Positions 1 to 4,613 of a DNA stretch of 10,918 bases are shown in pieces. Position 1 is the first letter of the stretch, and each line of letters starts with the position of its first letter. Source of the stretch: Brachybacterium sp. (GTDB lineage Bacteria; Actinomycetota; Actinomycetes; Actinomycetales; Dermabacteraceae). The stretch lies in the NCBI GenBank assembly GCA_027322375.1, contig DAHVRS010000313.1, positions 1-10,918 on the forward strand. The letters are read 5' to 3'. The translations under genes and the position numbers were made by a program. The notes beneath the pieces were generated by a model. That model was not told the origin of the DNA and ran no database searches. It saw only the letters and a list, made by a program, of their open reading frames with translations.

Positions 1-174
1 TATCTTCGGCACCGGGTCTCAAGGCGCCGAGGCCGAAGGTTCCCTTAGGTTACCCCCGGTGACGGCTCCGCCCAAGCCGACATCCACCACAGTAACGAAC
101 GCCACTTCGGCTGCCCCTTCGACCGTCCTGTCTGCGGCCGACGGGGCTGCTCCCCGTCGGCCGAGGCGTCCGCC
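1..174. other. Left-edge spacer without a confident gene
   Basis: This stretch lies downstream of the permease stop codon. It holds the hairpin listed separately and otherwise no supported gene. A plus-strand frame is open from position 2 to 433, but it runs antisense into the permease and has no recognisable protein features. Another plus frame stops at 60-62, so the C-terminus of a rightward gene could end there, but too little is present to say. A weak inverted repeat, CTTCGGC at 4-10 with GCCGAAG at 32-38, surrounds a 21-nt loop. Confidence 0.5.
135..163 (-). terminator. Permease terminator hairpin, 12-bp perfect stem
   Basis: CGGCCGACGGGG at 135-146 pairs perfectly with CCCCGTCGGCCG at 152-163 around a 5-nt loop. 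On the minus strand the hairpin begins about 11 nt after the permease stop codon at 175-177, the usual place for an intrinsic terminator. No U-tract follows on either strand, as is common in high-GC actinobacteria. The perfect symmetry would let it also stop a rightward transcript from the left. A small competing hairpin, GAGGCG-TC-CGCCTC at 163-176, overlaps the stop codon. Confidence 0.75.
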
Positions 175-1605
175 TCAGCGCATCGATTCGGCCTCGTCGA
201 AGGCCTCGTCCACCTCCGCCGGATCCATCCTCCTACGACCCACCGCGAACCACAGCACGGTCGCCAGCAGCACCGCGGGCACACCCACCATCGCGGCGAT
301 CTGCATGCTCTCGCGCACGAAGACGGTGGCAAACACGGCCAGCAGCCCCACGATGCCGATCACCGCGGAGACGACCCCACCGGGCATGCGGAAGGTCGCG
401 CCCTCGATACGGGAACGGCGGAAGGCGATGTAGGTGATGAGGATGAGCAGCCACACGGCGACCACCGCGAACACGACCAGGCTCATCATGTAGCCGAACA
501 CCCCGCCGACACCGCTGAGCGCCAGGCCCGCCGCGACGACGATCCCGAGGGTGCTCGCGGCGATCCCCACCACGGGCACGCCACGCGCGGTGGTCCGCTT
601 GGCGGCGCGCGGGGCGAGGCGGTCCGAGGCGAGGGAGTGCAGGATGCGGCTGCCGGCGTAGAGGTTCGCGTTCGCGGCGGAGAGCGCCGCGATGAGCACG
701 ATGAGGTTCGTCAGCGACGCGGCGCCGGGGATCCCGATCCGGTCGAAGACCGTCACGAACGGGGAGGTCGCGACGTCCTGCCCGGTCGAGGCCGCCTCGC
801 GCCACGGGACGAGGGCGAGCACGATGCCGATCGAGAGCACGTAGAAGAACGCCAGGCGCACGATCGTGGTGCGGGCGGCGGTGCGGATCGACTTCGCCGG
901 ATCCTTCGCCTCTGCGGCCGTGATCGAGAGCAGCTCGATCCCGCCGAAGGAGAACATCACCACCGACAGTGCGACCCATACGGAGGTCCAGCCCATCGGC
1001 AGGAAGCCGCCGTCGGCCGCGAGCTCGGTGAGCCCGGGCGCGCCCTGCGCGGGCGGGCCGATGAACACCAGGAACGCGCCGATGAGGATGAACACCAGCA
1101 CAGCGATGACCTTTATCGAGCTCAGCGCGAACTCGATCACGCCGAAGGAGCCGACGCTGGCGAGGTTGATACCCACGATGATCGCCGCGAACAGCACGAT
1201 CCCCATCCACACCTCGACGTCCGGGAACCAGTACGCGAGATAGGTCGCGCAGGCCACGAGCTCGGTCCCGGTCACGGCGACGGTGACGAACCAGTACAGC
1301 CAGCGGCTGAGGAAGCCCCAATAGGGCGAGAGGTAGCGGGCGGCGAGGGTGCCGAAGCCGCCGCGGACGGGGTGGCGGGAGGCCATCTCGCCCATCGCGA
1401 GCGCGATCGTCGCGGCGATGATCGCGCCGATCCCGAAGGAGAGGATCGCGCCGGGGCCGGCATAGCCGATCGCCTCGCCGGAGCCGAGGAAGAGCCCGGT
1501 CCCGAGCGCGGAGCCCATGGCGATCATCGCCATCTGGCCGTGCCCGAGAGAGCGGGCGAGGTGCCCGTCCGAGCGCTGGGCGGGGGTGGTCTTGAGGGTG
1601 GTCAC
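175..1605 (-). CDS. APC-superfamily amino-acid permease
   Basis: Cytoplasmic-membrane permease likely importing an amino acid in symport with protons; the substrate cannot be read from sequence. From a GTG start it is 476 residues with about twelve hydrophobic segments, normal for the amino-acid transporter family (2.A.3.1, the GabP/ProY/AnsP group). Visible hallmarks are the broken first helix (GSALGTGLFLGSG, then IGYAGPG), a sixth-helix block FSFGGIELLSITAAEAKDP, and NANLYAGSRILHSLASDRLAP after helix 8. The frame is open upstream to an ATG at 1662, but the extra residues (MGQVSVEVPGPPRPRYPRR) look non-coding and no ribosome site is visible. A TACCCT hexamer placed exactly for a leaderless transcript supports GTG at 1605. 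It is transcribed alone: a hairpin precedes it and another follows it. Family assignment is firm, substrate unknown. Confidence 0.93.
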   Translation of the reverse strand: MTTLKTTPAQRSDGHLARSLGHGQMAMIAMGSALGTGLFLGSGEAIGYAGPGAILSFGIGAIIAATIALAMGEMASRHPVRGGFGTLAARYLSPYWGFLSRWLYWFVTVAVTGTELVACATYLAYWFPDVEVWMGIVLFAAIIVGINLASVGSFGVIEFALSSIKVIAVLVFILIGAFLVFIGPPAQGAPGLTELAADGGFLPMGWTSVWVALSVVMFSFGGIELLSITAAEAKDPAKSIRTAARTTIVRLAFFYVLSIGIVLALVPWREAASTGQDVATSPFVTVFDRIGIPGAASLTNLIVLIAALSAANANLYAGSRILHSLASDRLAPRAAKRTTARGVPVVGIAASTLGIVVAAGLALSGVGGVFGYMMSLVVFAVVAVWLLILITYIAFRRSRIEGATFRMPGGVVSAVIGIVGLLAVFATVFVRESMQIAAMVGVPAVLLATVLWFAVGRRRMDPAEVDEAFDEAESMR

Positions 1606-1611
1606 CCGACG

Positions 1612-1617
1612 AGGGTA
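1612..1617 (-). promoter_or_regulatory. -10 element for leaderless permease mRNA
   Basis: TACCCT (minus strand) matches the actinobacterial TAnnnT -10 consensus and ends exactly 6 nt before the GTG start, so transcription would begin at the first base of the start codon. No Shine-Dalgarno or convincing -35 hexamer is visible. The bL12-like gene and the DUF6049 gene show the same geometry. Confidence 0.6.
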
Positions 1618-1664
1618 GCGGGGACGCGGCGGCCCTGGGACCTCCACCGAGACCTGCCCCACGC

Positions 1665-1721
1665 CGAGACGTGGCCTCCTGCTCCTACGAGCGTCCGACA
1701 GGAGCAGAACGCCACGTCTCG
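1665..1721 (-). terminator. Long imperfect hairpin, candidate terminator of the bL12-like gene
   Basis: An outer 11-bp stem (1665-1675 with 1711-1721, CGAGACGTGGC/GCCACGTCTCG) encloses an 8-bp inner stem (1679-1686 with 1700-1707, CTGCTCCT/AGGAGCAG) and a 13-nt loop. The two stems are joined by three positions. In minus-strand RNA one of these is A-U and one is G-U, leaving a single G-G mismatch in about 22 pairs; the plus strand has two mismatches. That polarity fits a terminator for the minus-strand gene ending at 1822, about 100 nt away. It also sits just upstream of the permease promoter, so a regulatory role is possible. No U-tract is present. Confidence 0.5.
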
Positions 1722-1778
1722 ATCGTCTCAGGCCGTGCGCATGAGGCGTTCCGCCCCACGTCTCGATCGCCTCGGGCC
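1712..1778. repeat. Direct repeat of a 23-nt block, period 44
   Basis: A block starting CCACGTCTCGATCG occurs at 1712-1734 and again at 1756-1778 with 21 of 23 bases identical. The first copy overlaps the right arm of the hairpin at 1665-1721, so the inverted left arm is a third, shorter copy. A related ACGTCCGAC or GCGTCCGAC string follows the second block (1779-1787) and lies in the hairpin loop (1691-1699). It could be a dispersed intergenic repeat or paired protein sites; the sequence does not decide. Confidence 0.6.
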
Positions 1779-1821
1779 ACGTCCGACGGCGGCAGGGACG
1801 GGGTGCGGGGCGGGGGGCGCC

Positions 1822-2106
1822 TCAGGCCACGCCGCGGACGCGGTCGATCGCGTCCTTGGCCTCCTTGAGCCCGGCACCGGTGTGCGTGCGGTAGCACTTG
1901 ATCGCCTCGATGACCTTCCCCTCCGCGACAAGGCGGCGGCACTCCTCAGGGACGACGGGAGTACCTGTGTCCTCGCGCAGCTGGTCGAGCTCTGCGGCGT
2001 CGATCCCCGCGCGCTCGGCGAGGAGGCCCACAAGGCCCTCCAGCCGGGCGTTCTGCGCCTGGAGGTGCTCGATCTGGATCTGCTGAATCCTGGTGCGTCC
2101 GAACAT
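1822..2106 (-). CDS. Small protein with N-terminal helix and bL12-type C-terminal segment
   Basis: A 94-residue protein. Residues about 7-30 (IQQIQIEHLQAQNARLEGLV) form a likely short coiled coil. Residues 51-94 contain VIEAIKCYRTHTGAGLKEAKDAIDRV, which matches the helix-turn-helix core of the ribosomal bL12 (L7/L12) C-terminal domain, the part that contacts translation factors. Only about half of that domain is present, and the bL12 dimerisation region and flexible hinge are absent, so this is not the ribosomal stalk protein. Similar short bL12-like proteins occur in other actinobacteria; I know of no established function. The start is supported by TAGGTT ending 6 nt before the ATG, a leaderless arrangement. 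It has its own promoter, after the rplI terminator. The reading frame and domain match are confident, the role is not. Confidence 0.82.
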   Translation of the reverse strand: MFGRTRIQQIQIEHLQAQNARLEGLVGLLAERAGIDAAELDQLREDTGTPVVPEECRRLVAEGKVIEAIKCYRTHTGAGLKEAKDAIDRVRGVA

Positions 2107-2112
2107 GCCCTC

Positions 2113-2118
2113 AACCTA
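2113..2118 (-). promoter_or_regulatory. -10 element for leaderless bL12-like mRNA
   Basis: TAGGTT on the minus strand fits TAnnnT and lies exactly 6 nt upstream of the ATG at 2106. The intervening GAGGGC is too close to the ATG to be a useful Shine-Dalgarno. No clear -35 hexamer is visible. Confidence 0.6.
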
Positions 2119-2167
2119 GCCGTCCGCCCACACCACGCCCCTCCGACGAAGGTCGCCCGCCCCGCTG

Positions 2168-2193
2168 ACCATCCGCCCGCGCACCATCCGCCC
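2168..2193. repeat. Tandem 11-nt repeat ACCATCCGCCC
   Basis: ACCATCCGCCC occurs at 2168-2178 and 2183-2193, a 15-nt period, about 50-80 bp upstream of the bL12-like promoter and next to the rplI terminator. It may be chance in this GC-rich spacer; no function is evident. Confidence 0.35.
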
Positions 2194-2203
2194 CGAGAAC
2201 GCA

Positions 2204-2238
2204 GCAGCGCCCCGCACCATGACGGTGCGGAGCGCTGC
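2204..2238 (-). terminator. Terminator of the rpsF-ssb-rpsR-rplI operon
   Basis: A 15-bp stem (2204-2218 with 2224-2238) closes a 5-nt loop. In minus-strand RNA every position pairs, with one U-G wobble (2231 opposite 2211); in plus-strand RNA the same position is a C-A mismatch. The hairpin is therefore best formed by the operon's own transcript. It lies about 88 nt after the rplI stop codon. No U-tract follows. A small GGGAG-AA-CTCCC hairpin (2239-2250) is adjacent. Confidence 0.75.
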
Positions 2239-2326
2239 GGGAGAACTCCCTCCGGGATTGTCAGCTTCTGAGCCGGATCCGCGGGCGGAACGGTTCAGAA
2301 CCTGACGATCGCGGGGATCGGCTCAC

Positions 2327-2797
2327 TCAGGCCTTGGCCGAGCCCTTCGCGGCGACGACCTGCACGAGCAGGTTCGCGAAGATCTCGTCGTGCAGGCGCA
2401 CGGTGGCCTTGTGCTCGCCGAGCGAGCGGATCGGGGTCGCGAACTCGACGGTGCGACGGTCGATGTCCTTGTCGAACATCGCCTTGACGCCCTCGGCGAC
2501 CTCCTTGGAGGAGACCGCACCGAAGAGGCGGCCGTTCTCGCCAGCGCGCTCCGCGATGACGACGGGCTTCGACTCGAGCGCGGCCTTCAGAGCCTGCGCC
2601 TCCTCGATGTTCGCGATGGCGCGCTTGCCGCGGGCCGCACGGATCTGGTCGAGCTGACGCTGACCGCCCTTGGTCCACGGGGTCGCGAGACCGCGGGGCA
2701 GGAGGAAGTTACGGGCGTAGCCGTCCTTGACGTCAACGACATCGCCGGCGGTGCCGAGGCCCGTGACCTCGTTGGTGAGGATGAGCTTGGTGGTCAT
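2327..2797 (-). CDS. rplI: 50S ribosomal protein bL9
   Basis: bL9 is an elongated large-subunit protein that binds 23S rRNA with its N-terminal domain and extends from the L1-stalk base. The product is 156 residues, close to the usual 148-152. The N-domain signature GLGTAGDVVDVKDGYARN (13-30) followed by FLLPRGLA is intact. A long helix (about 41-75) connects to the C-domain, recognisable from GENGRLFGAVSSKEVAE (86-102). The ATG at 2797 has a strong Shine-Dalgarno GAGGAAGG (2805-2812) at 7 nt. It is the last gene of the operon, starting 17 nt after the rpsR stop codon, so the ribosome site fills the gap and coupled translation is likely. The operon terminator follows. Nothing unusual is seen in the protein. 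Confidence 0.98.
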   Translation of the reverse strand: MTTKLILTNEVTGLGTAGDVVDVKDGYARNFLLPRGLATPWTKGGQRQLDQIRAARGKRAIANIEEAQALKAALESKPVVIAERAGENGRLFGAVSSKEVAEGVKAMFDKDIDRRTVEFATPIRSLGEHKATVRLHDEIFANLLVQVVAAKGSAKA

Positions 2798-2814
2798 GTC
2801 TGTGCCTTCCTCGC

Positions 2815-3051
2815 TCAGCGACCGGAGGTCGAGTAGGGCAGGAGGGCGATCTCGCGGGCGTTCTTCACGGCCTTCGCGATCTTGCGCTGCTCCTGGACGG
2901 AGACGCCGGTGACCCGACGGGCGCGGATCTTTCCGCGGTCGGAGATGAACTTGCGCAGCAGCGCGGCGTCCTTGTAGTCGACGGTCTCGAGACCGGCGGC
3001 CTTCAGCGGGTTCTGCTTCTTCTTCGGCTTGCGAAGAACAGGCTTAGCCAT
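2815..3051 (-). CDS. rpsR: 30S ribosomal protein bS18, cysteine-free type
   Basis: bS18 forms a heterodimer with bS6 on the 16S platform. The 78-residue product carries the family core [25 protein letters not shown] and ends [16 protein letters not shown]. It has no cysteine: where zinc-type actinobacterial bS18 has a CxxC near residue 15 and a Cys after RARRVTG, this protein has QNPLKA and VSVQ. It is therefore the zinc-independent (C-minus) form. The frame is open upstream to an ATG at 3087, but AGAAGGAG at 3059-3066, 7 nt before the ATG at 3051, and the conserved MAKP start fix the start given. It lies between ssb and rplI in the usual order, 82 nt after ssb. Confidence 0.97.
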   Translation of the reverse strand: MAKPVLRKPKKKQNPLKAAGLETVDYKDAALLRKFISDRGKIRARRVTGVSVQEQRKIAKAVKNAREIALLPYSTSGR

Positions 3052-3058
3052 CGTGGTG

Positions 3059-3066
3059 CTCCTTCT
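3059..3066 (-). promoter_or_regulatory. rpsR Shine-Dalgarno that decides the start
   Basis: AGAAGGAG on the minus strand lies 7 nt upstream of the ATG at 3051. It excludes the in-frame ATG at 3087, whose extra twelve residues do not resemble bS18. Confidence 0.85.
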
Positions 3067-3078
3067 TTCTGAGGGGAG

Positions 3079-3135
3079 CCCGGGCATGGACCCGGGATGG
3101 GGTGTATCTAGTGGTACGTGATCGCTCTAGCGATC
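3079..3135. other. ssb-rpsR junction with two short hairpins
   Basis: The 82-nt gap holds GATCGC-TCTA-GCGATC (3120-3135), whose last two bases belong to the ssb stop codon at 3134-3136, and CCCGGG-CATGGA-CCCGGG (3079-3096). Neither has a U-tract. They could attenuate or process the operon mRNA between ssb and rpsR. I see no confident internal promoter. Confidence 0.45.
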
Positions 3136-3679
3136 AGAAGGGCGGGTCGTCGTAGCCGCCCTGGTTGCCTCCGCCGGCCCACGGGTCCGCAGCGGGCGCG
3201 CCCTGCGGAGCGCCGCCGTAGCCGCCGCCCTGCGGGGCACCGCCGTAACCTCCCTGCTGGCCGCCGCCCTGGGGGGCGCCGCCGCCGAAGCCACGGCCGC
3301 CACCACCGCCGCCGCGCTGGACCCTTGTGGCCTTCGCGGTGGCGTAGCGGAGCGAGGGGCCGATCTCGTCGACGTCCAGCTCGATGGTGGTGCGGTTCTG
3401 GCCCTCACGGTCGGTGAAGGAGCGCTGCTTGAGACGGCCCTGCGCGACGACGCGGGAGCCCTTCTCGAGCGACTCCGCCACGTTCTCGGCGGCATCGCGC
3501 CAGATGGAGCAGCGGAGGAACAGGGCCTCGCCGTCCTTCCACTCATTCGCCTGACGGTCGAACGTGCGGGGGGTCGACGCGATGGTGAACGACGCGACAG
3601 CGACGCCGGACTGCGTGAAACGCAGCTCCGGGTCGGCGGTCAGGTTGCCGATCACCGTGATGACGGTGTCATTCGCCAT
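3134..3679 (-). CDS. ssb: Single-stranded DNA-binding protein
   Basis: SSB coats single-stranded DNA during replication, recombination and repair and recruits partner enzymes through its C-terminal tip. The 181-residue product has an N-terminal OB fold (about 1-112) with [19 protein letters not shown] (11-29), [22 protein letters not shown] (46-67) and the aromatic positions W47, W60 and F88 expected to stack on bases. A glycine-rich linker (about 123-175) contains GGAPQG at 133, 146 and 155. It ends in DDPPF, the acidic-aromatic tip that binds DNA-repair partners. The ATG at 3679 has AGAGGAG (3685-3691) at 5 nt. It starts 56 nt after the rpsF stop codon, the standard rpsF-ssb-rpsR order. A hairpin overlaps its stop codon. 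Confidence 0.97.
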   Translation of the reverse strand: MANDTVITVIGNLTADPELRFTQSGVAVASFTIASTPRTFDRQANEWKDGEALFLRCSIWRDAAENVAESLEKGSRVVAQGRLKQRSFTDREGQNRTTIELDVDEIGPSLRYATAKATRVQRGGGGGGRGFGGGAPQGGGQQGGYGGAPQGGGYGGAPQGAPAADPWAGGGNQGGYDDPPF

Positions 3680-3723
3680 GGGTGCTCCTCTGCTCCGGTG
3701 CGGGGTGGGGTGGTGCGGGGGTC

Positions 3724-3740
3724 AGTGACTGCAGGTCACT
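3724..3740. other. Short hairpin overlapping the rpsF stop codon
   Basis: AGTGAC (3724-3729) pairs with GTCACT (3735-3740) around a 5-nt loop, with the rpsF TGA inside the right arm. It resembles the arrangement at the ssb stop codon. It is short and could be chance. Confidence 0.35.
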
Positions 3741-4026
3741 TGGCGTCGAGACGCATGACCTTCGTGCGAATGACGGACTCGTTCAGGCCGAGCTGACGGT
3801 CCAGCTCCTGCGAGGTGGAGGCCTTCGCGGTGAAGTTCAGGACGATGTAGATGCCCTCGGACTTCTTGTCGATCTCGTAGGCGAACTTCCGCTTGCCCCA
3901 GACGTCGACGTTGTCGATGGTGCCGCCCTCGGTCGGGATGACCTGGACGAGCTTCTCGAAGGTTCCGGTGACGGTCCGCTCATCGACGGACGGGTCGAGG
4001 ATCACGACCATTTCGTACTTGCGCAT
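3736..4026 (-). CDS. rpsF: 30S ribosomal protein bS6
   Basis: bS6 binds bS18 and then the central domain of 16S rRNA; it heads the operon. The 96-residue product begins [19 protein letters not shown] and contains the family block [27 protein letters not shown] and ends [12 protein letters not shown], without the acidic C-terminal tail of some proteobacterial bS6 proteins. The frame is open upstream to an ATG at 4116, but those 30 residues fall in the structured mRNA leader, and the family start is at 4026. The Shine-Dalgarno AGGAGGTG (4038-4045) is unusually strong but 11 nt from the ATG, and it can pair with an upstream CCTCCTG. Expression is therefore probably controlled at translation by the bS6:bS18 complex. 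Confidence 0.98.
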   Translation of the reverse strand: MRKYEMVVILDPSVDERTVTGTFEKLVQVIPTEGGTIDNVDVWGKRKFAYEIDKKSEGIYIVLNFTAKASTSQELDRQLGLNESVIRTKVMRLDAK

Positions 4027-4039
4027 GTTCTGGTACCCA

Positions 4040-4082
4040 CCTCCTGTGGTCTCTGCGGCCACGGTCTTTCCGTGGCAGGAGG
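4040..4082 (-). promoter_or_regulatory. Putative S6:S18-binding leader (autoregulatory) of rpsF
   Basis: In the minus-strand RNA, CCTCCTG (4076-4082) pairs with CAGGAGG (4040-4046), which contains the Shine-Dalgarno. This helix encloses a hairpin CCACGG-AAAGA-CCGTGG (4059-4075). The strand between hairpin and helix is asymmetric, 12 nt on the 3' side, and begins with CCG directly after the hairpin. The known S6:S18 complex-binding motif of bacterial rpsF leaders is defined by a CCG in a bulge flanked by a stem and a hairpin, imitating the 16S binding site. The match in position, shape and CCG is good. Sequestration of the ribosome site suggests translational repression by excess bS6:bS18. The structure is my manual fold. 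Confidence 0.72.
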
Positions 4083-4131
4083 GTTCATGCCATCCGCACG
4101 GGCATCGGCGATGCACGTCACGGACCGGCCC

Positions 4132-4137
4132 AGCCTA
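4132..4137 (-). promoter_or_regulatory. Candidate -10 element of the rpsF operon
   Basis: TAGGCT on the minus strand fits TAnnnT; transcription would start near 4125 and give a leader of about 100 nt containing the S6:S18-like structure. The -35 region is weak and overlaps the hairpin at 4144-4167. Confidence 0.5.
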
Positions 4138-4143
4138 CCGGTG

Positions 4144-4167
4144 GGTCCCCTCGGGGGCCAGGGGACC
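4144..4167. other. 8-bp hairpin upstream of the rpsF promoter
   Basis: GGTCCCCT (4144-4151) pairs perfectly with AGGGGACC (4160-4167) around 8 nt. It covers the position of a -35 element for the -10 at 4132-4137. It may be the end of the preceding transcript (from the zinc-ribbon gene) or a dyad operator. Confidence 0.4.
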
Positions 4168-4194
4168 TCGGGACGTGCGCGGGGGATCACAGCG

Positions 4195-4265
4195 GCCGAC
4201 GGGTCGGCGGCCCACCGGCGGGCGGTCGGCCGTTCAGCCGACGAGCGGGTGCGCCGCCCGTCGGC
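4195..4265. repeat. Five GTCGGC/GCCGAC hexamers in both orientations
   Basis: GCCGAC (4195-4200, 4237-4242) and GTCGGC (4203-4208, 4225-4230, 4260-4265) can form hairpins 4195-4208 and 4225-4242 downstream of the zinc-ribbon stop codon. The second, with a 6-nt loop, is the best candidate terminator for that gene. No U-tract is present. Confidence 0.4.
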
Positions 4266-4296
4266 CCCGGAGGTCCGCCGCCCGAGTGCGCGCGGC

Positions 4297-4494
4297 TCAG
4301 TCGCGTCGGCCCATGGCGCGCTTGGCGCGGGCGTACCAGCCGGAGACGGCGCGCGCCCCGGGGATCCCGCCGCCGGCGACGGCGCCCGCGGTGCGGCCGT
4401 GGAGCCGGGTGCCGCAGCGATCGCAGAGCTTCCGGCCGGTGATCGAGGTGTGTCCGCGGCCGCGGATCTTCCGCCTGCACTGTTCACAACGCAT
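4297..4494 (-). CDS. Small zinc-ribbon protein, function unknown
   Basis: A 65-residue basic protein with two CxxC pairs, C3/C6 and C24/C27, spaced as in a zinc ribbon (MRCEQC near the start, then KLCDRCG). The second pair is followed by a Gly/Ala segment (GAVAGGGIPGARAVSGWYARA, 37-57) and a basic tail ending KRAMGRRD. The ribbon suggests nucleic-acid or protein binding; no known family function is recognised. It lies between the PBP gene and the rpsF operon on the same strand, 119 nt after the PBP stop codon and beyond the PBP terminator. GGAG at 4497-4500 is only 2 nt from the ATG, too close for a good Shine-Dalgarno. CACGAT, 7 nt upstream of the ATG, is a weak leaderless -10 candidate. The cysteine pattern makes coding likely despite the size. 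Confidence 0.75.
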   Translation of the reverse strand: MRCEQCRRKIRGRGHTSITGRKLCDRCGTRLHGRTAGAVAGGGIPGARAVSGWYARAKRAMGRRD

Positions 4495-4556
4495 GGCTCC
4501 GATCGTGCCATCTGTGCTGTGCTCCGTGCGCTCGCTGGTGGAACCGCGCAGTGCAG

Positions 4557-4590
4557 GAACGGGGCCAGGCCTCTCGGCCCGACCCCGTTC
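4557..4590 (-). terminator. PBP terminator, 15-bp stem with GAGA tetraloop
   Basis: Positions 4557-4571 pair with 4576-4590 around four bases. In minus-strand RNA all 15 positions pair, two as G-U wobbles (4565/4582, 4567/4580), and the loop is GAGA, a GNRA tetraloop. In plus-strand RNA those two positions are C-A mismatches and the loop is UCUC. The hairpin starts 23 nt after the PBP stop codon. No U-tract follows. Confidence 0.78.
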
Positions 4591-4613
4591 TCACTCCCGA
4601 CCCGCCTCGAGGA

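Noticed and set aside
45..63. DtxR/IdeR-like iron box starting TTAGGTTA
   Set aside because: Only the left half matches; by eye about 11 of 19 positions agree, and no gene in the window is placed to be controlled by it. TAACCT on the minus strand could instead be a -10 for a gene beyond the left edge.
1606..1662. Upstream ATG start for the permease
   Set aside because: The added residues do not resemble the family and lack a ribosome site; the leaderless promoter fits the GTG at 1605.
637..2271. Plus-strand 544-codon frame across the permease and bL12-like genes
   Set aside because: It is antisense to two well-supported genes, rich in Arg/Gly/Asp/His from GC-biased shadow codons, and has no domain. 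Its length comes from few stops in high-GC DNA.
4027..4116. In-frame N-terminal extension or short upstream ORFs before rpsF, including ATG-GCA-TGA at 4085-4093
   Set aside because: The region is better explained as a structured leader; bS6 starts with MRKYE, and the two-codon ORF has no Shine-Dalgarno.
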